The notes: generated by a model not told the origin, from the sequence alone. A stretch of 64,000 nucleotides of DNA from Sphingomonas sp. Mn802worker (GCF_000382485.1 NZ_AORY01000012.1:186001-250000), one strand, 5' to 3'. Shown: positions 17,520 to 26,845, numbered from the stretch's first letter. Translations and numbers: made by a program.

Positions 17520-18851
17520 CTACGCGCGCTTGGCCAAGCGTGACCCAATCACCAGCGACAGCAGCGACAGCAAAGCGGCGGCGGCGCACCATGCGCCGGG
17601 AATCGCCTTGTCGCCCGTCGCGCCGATCAGCGCGGTGCTGATCGCCGGCGTGAAGCCGCCGAAGATCGCGGTCGCGAGGCTGTAGGCCAGGCTGAAGCCG
17701 ACGGTGCGGACATGCGCCGGGATCACCTCGGTCAAATAGACGATGAACGCGCCGTTATACGTCGCATAGATCGCCGCCAGCAGCAGTTCGACCGTCAGCA
17801 GCCGCCCGAAGCTGGGCGCCGCCACCAGCCAGCTCATCAGCGGATAGGCCAGCACCGCACCCAGCACGGTCGCGGTGATCAGCAGCGGCATGCGCCCGAC
17901 CCGGTCCGACAAAGCGCCCATGACCGGCAGCAGCACGAAATTGGTAAGGCCGACGCAGGCGGTGACGAACAGGCTCGCACCCGGCGTGAGCGACAGTACC
18001 TTGTTCCCGAACGTGGGGGTGTAAGCGGTGATCATGTAGAAGAAGACGGTGGTCATCACCGCCATCAGCGTACCCTGCAGCACGATGCCCCAATTGCCGC
18101 CGACGGTGCGCAGGATTGTGCCGAGCTTAGGATGCTCCTTGCGCTTCAGGAACACGTCCGTCTCCTCCATGTGACGGCGGATGACGAACAGGAACGGGAT
18201 CATCACGCAACCGATGATGAACGGGATACGCCAGCCCCACGCCTGCATCGTATCGGCATCAAGGCTGGTCGACACCAGCAGCCCGATCAACGCGGCGAAT
18301 ACCACCGCCGCCTGCTGGCTGGCCGATTGCCACGAACAGAAGAAGCCTTTGCGGTTGGGCGGCGCGATCTCGTTCAGGTAGACCGACACCCCGCCCACCT
18401 CGACGCCCGCGGACAGACCCTGCACGAGTCGCCCCAGCAGGATGATGATAGGCGCGGCAACGCCGATCTGCGCGTAGGTCGGCGTGATCGCGATCGCGAG
18501 CGTGCCGAGCGCCATCAACCCGAGCGTTAGCAGCAGACCCTGCCGTCGCCCGTGACGATCGATATAGGCACCCAGCACCAGCGCGCCGACCGGCCGCATC
18601 AGGAAGCCGGCGCCGAACGTCATCAATGTCAGCATCAGCGAGGCGAACTCGCTGCCGGTCGGAAAGAACGCCTTCGCGATGTACGTGGCATAATAGCCGA
18701 ACACCATGAAATCGAACATTTCGAGGAAGTTGCCGCTGGCGACGATGAAGATCGACTTCAACGCCGATCGCTTGCGCTCAGGGGAGATCGGCGCGGCGGC
18801 TGACGCTCCGATCGCCGATGAGACAGTGGGTGATGCATACGCCTGGGTCAT
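17520..18851 (-). CDS. MFS transporter, metabolite:H+ symporter (MHS, citrate/tricarballylate-like)
   Basis: 443 residues, 12 predicted helices. MHS features: NFLEMFDFMVFGYYATYIAKAFFP in helix 1, GAYIDRHGRRQGLL in loop 2-3, and RLVQGLSAGVEVGGVSVYLNEIAPPNRKGFF around helix 4. The branch includes citrate and tricarballylate carriers, so a di- or tricarboxylate is likely. Start ATG 18851 overlaps the stop of the periplasmic binding protein as ATGA, so the two are made together. Open frame beyond 18851 lies inside the neighbour and is not coding. Confidence 0.88.
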   Translation of the reverse strand: MTQAYASPTVSSAIGASAAAPISPERKRSALKSIFIVASGNFLEMFDFMVFGYYATYIAKAFFPTGSEFASLMLTLMTFGAGFLMRPVGALVLGAYIDRHGRRQGLLLTLGLMALGTLAIAITPTYAQIGVAAPIIILLGRLVQGLSAGVEVGGVSVYLNEIAPPNRKGFFCSWQSASQQAAVVFAALIGLLVSTSLDADTMQAWGWRIPFIIGCVMIPFLFVIRRHMEETDVFLKRKEHPKLGTILRTVGGNWGIVLQGTLMAVMTTVFFYMITAYTPTFGNKVLSLTPGASLFVTACVGLTNFVLLPVMGALSDRVGRMPLLITATVLGAVLAYPLMSWLVAAPSFGRLLTVELLLAAIYATYNGAFIVYLTEVIPAHVRTVGFSLAYSLATAIFGGFTPAISTALIGATGDKAIPGAWCAAAALLSLLSLVIGSRLAKRA

Positions 18852-19699
18852 GGCTTGGCCTTTTGCGCCGCGGGTTCCAGTCCGCTGTCGCGGATGATCG
18901 GAAAGGCCCGGGGGGAGGACAGATAGGCGATCAGCGCACGCGCCTCGCCCGGGTGGGTGGAATAGGAAACCATGCCGGCGGAGAAGGGCGTCACCTTCTG
19001 CAATGCGTCGGGCAGCAGGCCCACGATGCGGATGCCCTTGACCGGCTTCAACTCGCTCAATTGCTGGAAGCCGAGCTCGGCTTCGCCGCGCGCGACGATC
19101 GTACCCACCGGGGTGGCCGGGATCATCCGCCCCTTTGGACGGACCTCGTCCGCGATGCCCAACCGGTCGAGCATCGTCGACTGAATGTACACGCCGGACG
19201 CGCTGTCGGACCACGCGACCGATTTGGCGTGGAGCAGGGTCGCGCGCACCGCGTCGGTGGTCGAAATGTCGGGCACCGGCGCACCCGCGCGCACCGCCAC
19301 CGCGATCTTCGACAATCCGAGATCGACCGCGCTGCCGCACGCGACGCGGCCCTGCTCGACCAGCTTGTCCAGCCCGCCGCGCGCGAGAATGACGACGTCA
19401 GCCTCCTCGTGTCGCGCCAGGCGGTTCGGGATCGCCTGCGGTGTGTCGCCCATCGACGGGCCATGTTCGGTCACGACCCGCACGCCGGTCTCGCGCTGAT
19501 ACTTCTTCGCCAGCGCCTTGAACGCGGCGGTGAACGCACCAGAGGTGACGACATGGACTTCGCGAACAGTCGCCTTTGCCTGCGTCTTGCGCGCCTCAAG
19601 GGGTGCAGCGACGACGCCGCCGAACAGCGACAGGCCGAACAGCAACGAGAAGCTGGCAGCCCTCATCCGCCCGCCTTTGATCCTGAGTACAGTTTCCAT
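18848..19699 (-). CDS. Periplasmic substrate-binding protein, ModA-like (SBP type 11)
   Basis: 283 residues with an N-terminal signal segment (MRAASFSLLFGLSLFGG) and a bacterial extracellular binding-protein fold: VHVVTSGAFTAAFKALAKKY at the start and YLSSPRAFPIIRDSGLEP at the end, as in the molybdate-type ModA superfamily. No ABC permease or ATPase accompanies it; it is coupled by ATGA to an MFS symporter instead. Start ATG 19699 has GAGAGGA upstream. The ligand is probably an organic anion rather than molybdate, judging by the neighbours. Confidence 0.82.
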   Translation of the reverse strand: METVLRIKGGRMRAASFSLLFGLSLFGGVVAAPLEARKTQAKATVREVHVVTSGAFTAAFKALAKKYQRETGVRVVTEHGPSMGDTPQAIPNRLARHEEADVVILARGGLDKLVEQGRVACGSAVDLGLSKIAVAVRAGAPVPDISTTDAVRATLLHAKSVAWSDSASGVYIQSTMLDRLGIADEVRPKGRMIPATPVGTIVARGEAELGFQQLSELKPVKGIRIVGLLPDALQKVTPFSAGMVSYSTHPGEARALIAYLSSPRAFPIIRDSGLEPAAQKAKP

Positions 19700-19832
19700 C
19701 ACGCATTCCTCTCGTGTCGGGCCCGCTTGTCGGCGCGCTCTCATTCGCAAGTCAGACTTGAGCCTGATGGCTTCGCCGGGCACTAAGCATCGCCAGGAGC
19801 CCCGCGTTCAAATGCAATGATCGGTGCGCTAA

Positions 19833-21116
19833 TTGCGCTGCGCGCATAACTGTTCTGCTCGGAGGTCTTTTCTGCACGCGTTCAAGCGTCTTCATGTGCA
19901 ATTGCTGCTCGGCATCGTCGCCGGCACCGCGGTCGGCTATCTGGCGCCGACGTGGGGACGCGAGCTCGGACCGCTCGGGGTCGCGTTCGTCAAGGCGATG
20001 CGAATGATGGTGCCGCCGGTCCTGTTCTGCACCATCGTCGAGGGGATCGTGCGGCATGGCGCGGCGCGCGACACCGGCGCCACCCTGCTGCGCAGCCTGC
20101 TGGTCTTCCTCGCCATCACCGTAGCGGCGCTGGCACTAGGACTAGGCGTCGCATTGCTGCTGCATCCCGGACGCGGACTACCGCTGGCGCCCTACGCCGC
20201 CGCCGCGAGCGCGCTTGAACACCAGTTCGCCGGCCGATACGTCACCGGCCCCGGCGACTTCCTCGTGCGGATGGTGCCGGATACGTTGTTCTCCGCCTTC
20301 ACCGCGGGCGACGTGTTGCCGATATTGTTCGTCGCAGCACTGGTCGGCTTCGGGCTGCTGCGCATCGGGGAGGCCGGTGCGCCGATCGTTCGCGCGATCG
20401 AGGCGCTGACACGCCTGCAGTTCGTCATCTTCGGCTTTCTGACCCGCGCTGCACCGGTCGGGGCGTTCGGCGCCATCGCCTATACGGTCGGCACCTACGG
20501 GCTCGTCTTCCTCGGTTCGCTCGGCCACCTCGCCGCCGCGCTTGCGCTCGCCTGCGCCTTGCTGGTCACGCTGCTACTTGCGCTGGTGCGCATGGTCACC
20601 GGCATCGGTCCGCTGCTGCTCTTGCGGACGTTCCGCGACGAGTTGCTCATCATCCTCGGCACCTCCTCGACCGAGGTCGTGCTGCCGCGCCTGATCGAGA
20701 AGCTGGAGGCGCTCGGCTGCCCGCGCAGCATCGTCGGACTGACGGTCCCACTCGGCTATTCGCTCAATCTCGCCGGCACCGCAGTCTATCTGGTGGTCGC
20801 CACCCTGTTCCTCGCCGACGCGCTCGGCCTGGCCCTGTCACCGCAGCGTCTGGCGACTTACCTGCTCGTCATGCTGGTCACGTCGAAGGCCGCCGCGGGC
20901 GTCACCGGCAGCGGTTTTTCCGCGCTGCTCCTCACGCTCGCGCTGCTGCCCGATGTGCCGGTCGGCGCGGCCGCGATGCTGATCGCGGTTGATCGCTTCC
21001 TGTCCGAGATACGCGCGTTGACCAGCGCCAGCGCCAACGTCTCCGCCTCGCTGCTGATCACGCGCTGGGCAGGCGCACTCGCGCCTTCACCGCTCGCCCC
21101 AGCCCGCCGCGAGTAG
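19833..21116 (+). CDS. Dicarboxylate/amino acid:cation symporter (DctA/GltP family)
   Basis: Up to 427 residues. Family signatures are GYLAPTWGRELGPLG, FVKAMRMMVPPVLFCTIV, the TSSTEVVLPRLIEKLEALG helical hairpin and a NLAGTAVY substrate-site motif. It couples dicarboxylate uptake to H+ or Na+. The only conventional start is TTG 19833, but the first 13 residues look non-native; a GGAGG at 19861-19865 sits six bases before CTG 19872, which would start at HAFKRLHVQ. Divergent from the binding-protein operon and overlapping the LysR gene tail-to-tail by 30 bases. Confidence 0.87.
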   Translation: MRCAHNCSARRSFLHAFKRLHVQLLLGIVAGTAVGYLAPTWGRELGPLGVAFVKAMRMMVPPVLFCTIVEGIVRHGAARDTGATLLRSLLVFLAITVAALALGLGVALLLHPGRGLPLAPYAAAASALEHQFAGRYVTGPGDFLVRMVPDTLFSAFTAGDVLPILFVAALVGFGLLRIGEAGAPIVRAIEALTRLQFVIFGFLTRAAPVGAFGAIAYTVGTYGLVFLGSLGHLAAALALACALLVTLLLALVRMVTGIGPLLLLRTFRDELLIILGTSSTEVVLPRLIEKLEALGCPRSIVGLTVPLGYSLNLAGTAVYLVVATLFLADALGLALSPQRLATYLLVMLVTSKAAAGVTGSGFSALLLTLALLPDVPVGAAAMLIAVDRFLSEIRALTSASANVSASLLITRWAGALAPSPLAPARRE

Positions 21117-21989
21117 CGCCGTCAACCGCTCGGCGGCGGGCGACAGCGTGACCGAAGGACGGCGCAAGACACCGATCGTCCGCACGATCTCCGCCCCCTT
21201 GATCGCCCGCCAGACAAGGTCGCGCGCATCCGGCCCCTGGCACGCCAGCCGCGGCAGCACGGACGGGCCCAGCCCCGCATCCACCAGCGCCAGCGCAGAG
21301 GATAGCCGCGTCACCTCGTAGAACCATCTGAGCTCGACCCCTGCACGCGCCAGTCCAGCCTCAAGCAACGTGCGATTACCGCTGCCGCGGTGCACCGTCA
21401 CCAGCCGCCGCCCGGCCAGGTCGCTCCACCGCGGCGCATCGATCGCCGCCAGCGGGTCATCGCGGCGACAGACCAGCCCGTAGGGATCGTCGGTCAGCGG
21501 CTCAAACGTCAGGTCGGCATCGAGCGATACGGGCAAGGTGATCGCCAGCTCGGCCTCGCCGGTGCGCACCGCCTGCGCACATTCGGTCGCTGACAGGTCG
21601 AGCAGGCGAACGCGGTAGTTGCGGTAATCCTGCGCAAACCGCTCAAGTGCGGCGGGCAGGAAGCGGACGGTCGCGCTCGGAATGCTTGCGATCGTCAGCC
21701 GACCGGCCTGTCGCTCGCCGAGCGCCATCGTGCTCAACAGCGAGCCGTCCATCTCGTCGAGCAGGCGGCGTAGCAGCGGCACGATCTCCTGCCCCGCCGG
21801 CGTCAGCCGCACGCTGCGCGTCGTGCGCTCGAGCAACTGGGTGCCGACCGTCGCCTCCAGCTTCTGCACCCGCCGGCTCAGCGCGGGCTGCGACAGGTGC
21901 AACTGCTCGGCCGCACGCAGGAAGCTCTTGCCATCGGCGATCGCCACCAACGCGCGCAGGTCGAGAAGCTCGCAGTTCAACAGGTTCAT
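21087..21989 (-). CDS. LysR-family transcriptional regulator
   Basis: About 300 residues. N-terminal winged helix-turn-helix (ADGKSFLRAAEQLHLSQPALSRRVQKLEATVGTQLLER) followed by a co-inducer domain (LTIASIPSATVRFLPAALERF onward). ATG 21989 starts directly before the HTH; ATG 22004 adds five residues. Because its 3' end overlaps the DctA gene and the transport genes lie next door, it plausibly regulates their uptake. The effector is unknown. Confidence 0.88.
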   Translation of the reverse strand: MNLLNCELLDLRALVAIADGKSFLRAAEQLHLSQPALSRRVQKLEATVGTQLLERTTRSVRLTPAGQEIVPLLRRLLDEMDGSLLSTMALGERQAGRLTIASIPSATVRFLPAALERFAQDYRNYRVRLLDLSATECAQAVRTGEAELAITLPVSLDADLTFEPLTDDPYGLVCRRDDPLAAIDAPRWSDLAGRRLVTVHRGSGNRTLLEAGLARAGVELRWFYEVTRLSSALALVDAGLGPSVLPRLACQGPDARDLVWRAIKGAEIVRTIGVLRRPSVTLSPAAERLTALLAAGWGER

Positions 21990-22116
21990 TTGCCCAAATA
22001 CCATGGCCTGGTCAGCAATTCACACCGCTGCATCCAGATAGGTCGCCGCATCAACGATGTGATCTACCTGATGACATCTACACGCCCAAACTTACTTCTG
22101 CCTTGATCACCGGCCG

Positions 22117-23405
22117 TTAAATTGCCCAGCCCGATACGTCGTCCGACTGCGCGATCAGCGCCAGTCCGTGCGCGATCGAGGTCAGTTCGCCCCCCGCGTC
22201 GATCCGCTCTCGGCCGAAGCGCTGCTCGAACAATCGACGCACAGCGGGCACCAGCGAGGTGCCGCCGGTCAGGAAAACGCGGTCGACCGCGCTTGCGTCG
22301 ACGCCAGCATCGGCCAGCGCCTCGTCGACCGCTTGCGCCATGCGCGAAACGTCGTCGGCAATCCACTGCTCGAAGTCGGCTCGCGCCACGTGCGCGGCGA
22401 TGTCAAGCCCGCCGCCGGCGAAGCGAAACTCGGCGCTGTCGGCCGACGACAGCGCACGCTTCAATCGACCTACCGCGTCGTACAAGGGAAAGCCAAGCTC
22501 GTGCTCGATGATCGCGATCATGCGCCCGATCGCATCCGGGTCGACCGCGCTGCGCTGCAGCCGCTCCAGTTCTGCCAGCGTACGCCGGTTGCGCATCAGC
22601 GCGAGCTTCGACCAGTCGCCGAAATCGGCGAAATAGCCGCCCGGTATCTCGAGCAGCTTGTCGAATGAGCGATAAGCGCTGCCCTTGCCGAGCAGCGGCA
22701 GCACCAGCCGGTCGATGATGCGATAGTCGAAGCGGTCACCCGCGATACCGACGCCGGCATGACCGAGCGGCAGGCATCGGCGCGACTCGCCCGCACGCTC
22801 GATACGCACCACCGAAAAATCACTCGTGCCGCCACCGAAATCGGCCACCAGCAACGTCGCGGGTTCGCTGACGCGTGCGGCATAGCTGTATGCGGCCGCA
22901 AGCGGTTCGTAGACGTAGTGGATTTCCGCCCCCGCCCGGCGAACATCGCATCGTAGCGTTCACGCGCCAGCGCCGCATCGGGTCGCGCTCCCGCATATCG
23001 TACCGGCCGTCCGACAATCAGCCGATCAAGGTGTGCGAACGCTCCCTCCGCGCTCTCGGCAACCCGGTCGAGAAAAAACTGTCCCAGCTCTTCGAAACGA
23101 TATCGCTTGTTGAAGACCGGGGCGCTGTCGAACGACGCACTCGCCGCCACCGATTTGAACGATTGCAGGAACCGGCTGCCGTCCGGATATTCCAAATACT
23201 CGCGGATCGCCGCAGGTCCGGCCTCCACCATCAACCCATCGGGTGCATCCTCGTCCTGCCAGAAGCACAAGGCGGATCGGAACACCTCGCTAGCCTGCAC
23301 GCGGTCGAGTGGCAGCAGACGCGGCGGCTGCGCTCGATCCTCGACCATCGCCGCCACCGTGTTGGTGGTCCCGAAGTCCAGCCCTATGGCACGAAGGTTC
23401 GACAT
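22117..23405 (-). pseudogene. Hsp70-family protein (YegD-like), one-base frameshift
   Basis: The frame from ATG 23405 gives MSNLRAIGLDFGTTNTVAAMV (the Hsp70 phosphate-1 motif) and good sequence to ERYDAMFAG, then breaks. The correct continuation EIHYVYEPLAAAYSYAAR, then VADFGGGTSDFSVV and VFLTGGTSLVPAVRRLFEQRFG, lies in another frame down to the stop at 22117. One extra C in the CCCCC run at 22929-22933 (plus strand) joins the two into ~429 codons, the usual length of YegD-like chaperones, which lack the long substrate-binding tail. The homopolymer position allows a sequencing error as the cause. Confidence 0.85.
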
Positions 23406-23530
23406 AGAGAGACGGTCCGTCAGAGAGTGGCGGGCTATGGCGGCAGCACATGCAGCGGACAAGCACCGACCTTGATCCACGTCTGTTGTCGGCAGACGCC
23501 CGTCGCTCTACGCCGATCGTCGATGCCAAC

Positions 23531-24556
23531 ATGTCGGCCATGAACGATCCCCTACCCCGCGTCGCTGTGGCGCTGCCGGCGAGGGACGAAGCCGCCTGCC
23601 TGCCCGTCTGCCTCGCAGCGCTCGACCAGGCAGCGGGTCGGTTCGGCGGCGCGGTGACGATCGTTGTGGTCGCCAACAATTGCGCCGACGCGACGTCGCG
23701 CGTGCTTGCCGACACGCAGCTGCGCCACGCGACGCTGCGGCCGCGTGCGGTGACGTTGCTTCCGCGCTTCCGCCATGCCGGCTGGGCGCGCCGGCTCGCC
23801 TTCGATGCCGCGGCCGACGCACTCAGCGCCGACACCGACGTGCTGATGTCGAGCGACGCCGACACCTGTGTCGCACCCGACTGGATCACGCGCACGGTTG
23901 CTTATCTCGACAGCGGCATGGATGCGGTTGCCGGGCGCGCGCTGACCCGTCGCGACGATCGCCGCGCACTCGGGCATGAGGCGATGCGCCGGCTCAACCT
24001 GCTCGGTCGCTATTACACCGCGCTGGATTGGCTGCGCGCCGATGCGTCGCCTGATCCATACGATCCATGGCCGCGGCACTTCTACGAAGGCGGCGCAAGC
24101 ATCGCGTTGACGCTTCAAACCTATCGCCGCATCGGCGGCGCGCCGACGCCTGCCCTGGCGGAGGATCGCGCGTTGTTCGCCGCGGTTCGAGCGGCCGGCG
24201 GGCGCGTCCGCCACCCGCTCGACGTGCGTGTCTTCACCTCCAGCCGGCTCAATGGCCGCGCACCCGGCGGCATGGCCGACGCTTTCGCACGCTGGATCAC
24301 GCAGGACCTGACCGCCCCGCTGCACGAGACCTACGCTGTTCCAGCCGCGCTCGATCCGATAGGCGCGACGGCAGACGACCAGCTCAGCTTCCTGACGCTA
24401 CCCGACGCGGTCGCACGTGCTCGCGCCATGATCCGCGCGCGTCGTTTACGCCCGCCGCCACAAGTCGAGCCGATATTGCTCCCGCCGCTCGGCATGGACA
24501 ACCTCGACACCGTTCCCCATCAGGCGTCGCAGCCCCTCGACGGCCTCGTCGCCTGA
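23531..24556 (+). CDS. Glycosyltransferase family 2 protein
   Basis: About 341 residues with a GT-A fold: VAVALPARDEAACLPVCLAAL at the N-terminus, VVVANNCADAT, and the metal-binding DxD-type SSDADT. It transfers a sugar from a nucleotide sugar to an unidentified acceptor. ATGs at 23531 and 23540 begin just before the conserved strand; ATG 23450 gives a longer, poorly conserved head. Its last 111 bases overlap the methyltransferase gene on the other strand. It belongs to a cassette with the acyl-CoA dehydrogenase, PIG-L deacetylase and methyltransferase. Confidence 0.83.
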   Translation: MSAMNDPLPRVAVALPARDEAACLPVCLAALDQAAGRFGGAVTIVVVANNCADATSRVLADTQLRHATLRPRAVTLLPRFRHAGWARRLAFDAAADALSADTDVLMSSDADTCVAPDWITRTVAYLDSGMDAVAGRALTRRDDRRALGHEAMRRLNLLGRYYTALDWLRADASPDPYDPWPRHFYEGGASIALTLQTYRRIGGAPTPALAEDRALFAAVRAAGGRVRHPLDVRVFTSSRLNGRAPGGMADAFARWITQDLTAPLHETYAVPAALDPIGATADDQLSFLTLPDAVARARAMIRARRLRPPPQVEPILLPPLGMDNLDTVPHQASQPLDGLVA

Positions 24557-25027
24557 CAGCGGATAGTCCGTCTCTCCGATCCAATGGACCAGCAGCAGGT
24601 CGCCGCCGCTGACCACATGCGCCGATAGGTAATTGGCCGCGCGCGAGAGATCAGCGCGATCCCAATAATAGATCACCTCGGACAGGACGACGAGGTCGAA
24701 GCAGCCCGGCGGCACATCACCGGGCACTTGCCGCTGCTCGATGCGAACCTGCGGCAGGTCCGCGCACCGCGCTTGCGCCGCCGCCAGCGCGGTTTGCGAT
24801 ACATCGACCGCAAGCAGGTCGTCGCAGCGCGCCGCCAGCCGCTGCGTCAGAACACCGTTCGCGCAGCCGATCTCCAATGCGGCAGCGTACCGCTCTCGTG
24901 GCAGGCTCGCCAGGCTGTGATCGTATTTGGCCCGCTCATAGTCACTCGTCTCGAAATGCCACGGGTCGCCCTGTTCGGCGAACAGGCCCTCGAACCAGTC
25001 AGCCCCGATCGATCGATCACGCCGCAT
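24446..25027 (-). CDS. SAM-dependent methyltransferase, NodS-like
   Basis: 193 residues. After DPWHFETSDYERAKYDHSLASL comes motif I (A-L-E-I-G-C-A-N-G-V-L at 50-60), AVDVSQTAL, then FDLVVLSEVIYYW. This matches the NodS family, which N-methylates deacetylated chito-oligosaccharide backbones in rhizobia. With a PIG-L deacetylase directly upstream (11-base overlap) it may methylate the amine that the deacetylase exposes. Start ATG 25027 has GGAGGA upstream. The 3' end overlaps the glycosyltransferase antisense. Confidence 0.85.
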   Translation of the reverse strand: MRRDRSIGADWFEGLFAEQGDPWHFETSDYERAKYDHSLASLPRERYAAALEIGCANGVLTQRLAARCDDLLAVDVSQTALAAAQARCADLPQVRIEQRQVPGDVPPGCFDLVVLSEVIYYWDRADLSRAANYLSAHVVSGGDLLLVHWIGETDYPLSGDEAVEGLRRLMGNGVEVVHAERREQYRLDLWRRA

Positions 25028-25757
25028 CGCGTTCCTCCAACAGTATGGTGAAGCGCCGATCGACCAGCCGCCGCATGGCCCGCGGCAGGACAAAGCGGTC
25101 GCGGGCGCCGGTAATGCGCGCCCCCATCTGACTGCGGTGGCACGCGAGCGCGCGCCGCTCGATCCCGCGCCGGGCGCTTGATCGGATGACGAGCGGCCTG
25201 ACGCGGGCGAGCCGCTCCGCCACATCGGCGCGGGTCCATCCCCACACGCAGTAGAACAACGGCGTCGTGCCAAGACGCTGCGCAACCGCGCAGGCCACCG
25301 CGGCAGCAGCCTGATGATCGCAGTGCGGATCATGGGCCCAGGTGGTCGTCACACGCGTCAGCCGCTCGCGCCGGCAATGCGCGACCAGCCGGTCGACCGT
25401 ATGACCGAAGGCCACACTGTCGGCGGCATACGGCGCAGCATCGCGCCAGCCGAGCAGCATTGGGGTGGCTGTGGAACCAAGCACGCGCAATGCCGCACGC
25501 GCCTCGCCCGCGCGCAATGCCGCCACCCGCTTGGCGCTCCATCCGGGCGCACCGACGTGGCTGCCCGAACCATCGGTCAGGAATGCGACCGATAGCCGCG
25601 CGCTTGAAGCCGACAGTCCCGCGATCAGCCCGCCCGCACCCAGCGCCTCGTCATCGGGGTGCGGCGCAAGCACCAGCCAGCCGTCCCGTGCCGCCTGTGC
25701 GATCGACAGACGCCGCGCGCGCAGTAACGTGCGCCGCCAGCTCGCCTGACCCGGCAT
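25017..25757 (-). CDS. PIG-L family N-deacetylase
   Basis: 246 residues. Zinc motif A-P-H-P-D-D-E at 31-37 and the C-terminal metal/catalytic HDPHCDHQA (142-149) define the PIG-L / LmbE family, which removes acetyl groups from N-acetylglucosaminyl lipids and related glycoconjugates. Start ATG 25757 shares one base with the acyl-CoA dehydrogenase stop (TGATG). Longer open frame upstream lies in the neighbour. Part of a four-gene glycoconjugate cassette. Confidence 0.88.
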   Translation of the reverse strand: MPGQASWRRTLLRARRLSIAQAARDGWLVLAPHPDDEALGAGGLIAGLSASSARLSVAFLTDGSGSHVGAPGWSAKRVAALRAGEARAALRVLGSTATPMLLGWRDAAPYAADSVAFGHTVDRLVAHCRRERLTRVTTTWAHDPHCDHQAAAAVACAVAQRLGTTPLFYCVWGWTRADVAERLARVRPLVIRSSARRGIERRALACHRSQMGARITGARDRFVLPRAMRRLVDRRFTILLEERDAA

Positions 25758-26845
25758 CACCACCACGGATCGTCGCCCCAGCGATCCGCCTCGATCCACG
25801 CCGCCGCTGCGCGGTCGCGGGCCTGATCGGGAACCGGCTGGCGCAGGTACAGCCCCAGGTCGCGCGTGATCCGGTCGACGCGACTGCCGGCAAAAAACGA
25901 TGCCGTCCCGATCGCGCGCGCCGCTCCCTCCATCACGAGCAGACCTGCCTCCTCGACCACGCCGCGCGTCATCAGCACGTGGGCGATCGCATTCGGTGAG
26001 CCGTCTTCGGCGAGCTGCGACGCGCGGCCGACCCACGTTGCGGCAGAGCGCGTCGCGACGATCGCCGCGCCAATCCGCGCGCGCTGAATCGAATCGTTCG
26101 CCTTGCCCGTGGCGACCAGGTGATCGCGCCAGTGCCGAAGCAACGCCTCGACCGCACCCAATTGCACCGCGGTAAAGCGCCACGCGCCGGCGGAAAATCG
26201 CGGCTCGCGCTCGTAATCACCCGCTTCGCCGATCAATGCGTCTGAGCTGACGACCAAGCCGTTGAAATCAAGCGTCCCGCTGTTCGTGCCGCGCATGCCG
26301 CGCACCTGCCACGCGCTGTTGTCGACCCGCGCACCCGCTTCCGACACATCGGCGAGCACCATCTGCTTGGTGCCGTCCGGCCACCGTGCCGTGATCAGTG
26401 CCCGGTCGATGTGCCCCGCCCCCGTCGCGAAGCTTTTGGCGCCGGACAGACGATAGGTGCCCGGCCCCGTCTCCTCGACATTCATGCCGGGTGCGGGTTC
26501 GGTGTTCCACACGCCGTATACGCGCCCCGCCGCCAGATCGCGCGCCAGTGCGTCGCGTTGTGTCGCACCACCATAAGCGTGAACGAGCTGCACCGCGTTG
26601 ACATGACCTTCGTAGATCCGACCCAGGCTCAGGTCTGCTCCACCGATCAGGCGCAACGTCGTGAGCAGATCGACGGCCGCCGCCGCACCGTCCAGCGTGA
26701 CAAACGCCGAGGTCGCACCGAGGTCGATCAGCGTTCGCAGCCGCTCGGCCGGGAACTCCTCGTCGCCATTTGCATGATCCCACACGCGCACTACGTCTCG
26801 CAAACGCGCGACCAACGACGCTCCGTCGCCCTGTTCCACCTGCAT
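25757..26845 (-). CDS. Acyl-CoA dehydrogenase family protein
   Basis: 362 residues with the ACAD layout: helical N-domain, a beta-domain with GVWNTEPAPGMNVEETGPGTYRLSGAKSFATGAG, and a helical C-domain (WVGRASQL, then VVEEAGLLVMEGAARAIGTASFF). Sequence departs from chain-length-specific ACADs, and the C-terminal catalytic Glu cannot be located with certainty, so it may oxidise or hydroxylate an unusual acyl substrate. ATG 26845 is preceded by GGAGGGCAGG; a GTG at 26896 adds 17 basic residues. First gene of the cassette with PIG-L and NodS-like methyltransferase. Confidence 0.82.
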   Translation of the reverse strand: MQVEQGDGASLVARLRDVVRVWDHANGDEEFPAERLRTLIDLGATSAFVTLDGAAAAVDLLTTLRLIGGADLSLGRIYEGHVNAVQLVHAYGGATQRDALARDLAAGRVYGVWNTEPAPGMNVEETGPGTYRLSGAKSFATGAGHIDRALITARWPDGTKQMVLADVSEAGARVDNSAWQVRGMRGTNSGTLDFNGLVVSSDALIGEAGDYEREPRFSAGAWRFTAVQLGAVEALLRHWRDHLVATGKANDSIQRARIGAAIVATRSAATWVGRASQLAEDGSPNAIAHVLMTRGVVEEAGLLVMEGAARAIGTASFFAGSRVDRITRDLGLYLRQPVPDQARDRAAAAWIEADRWGDDPWW

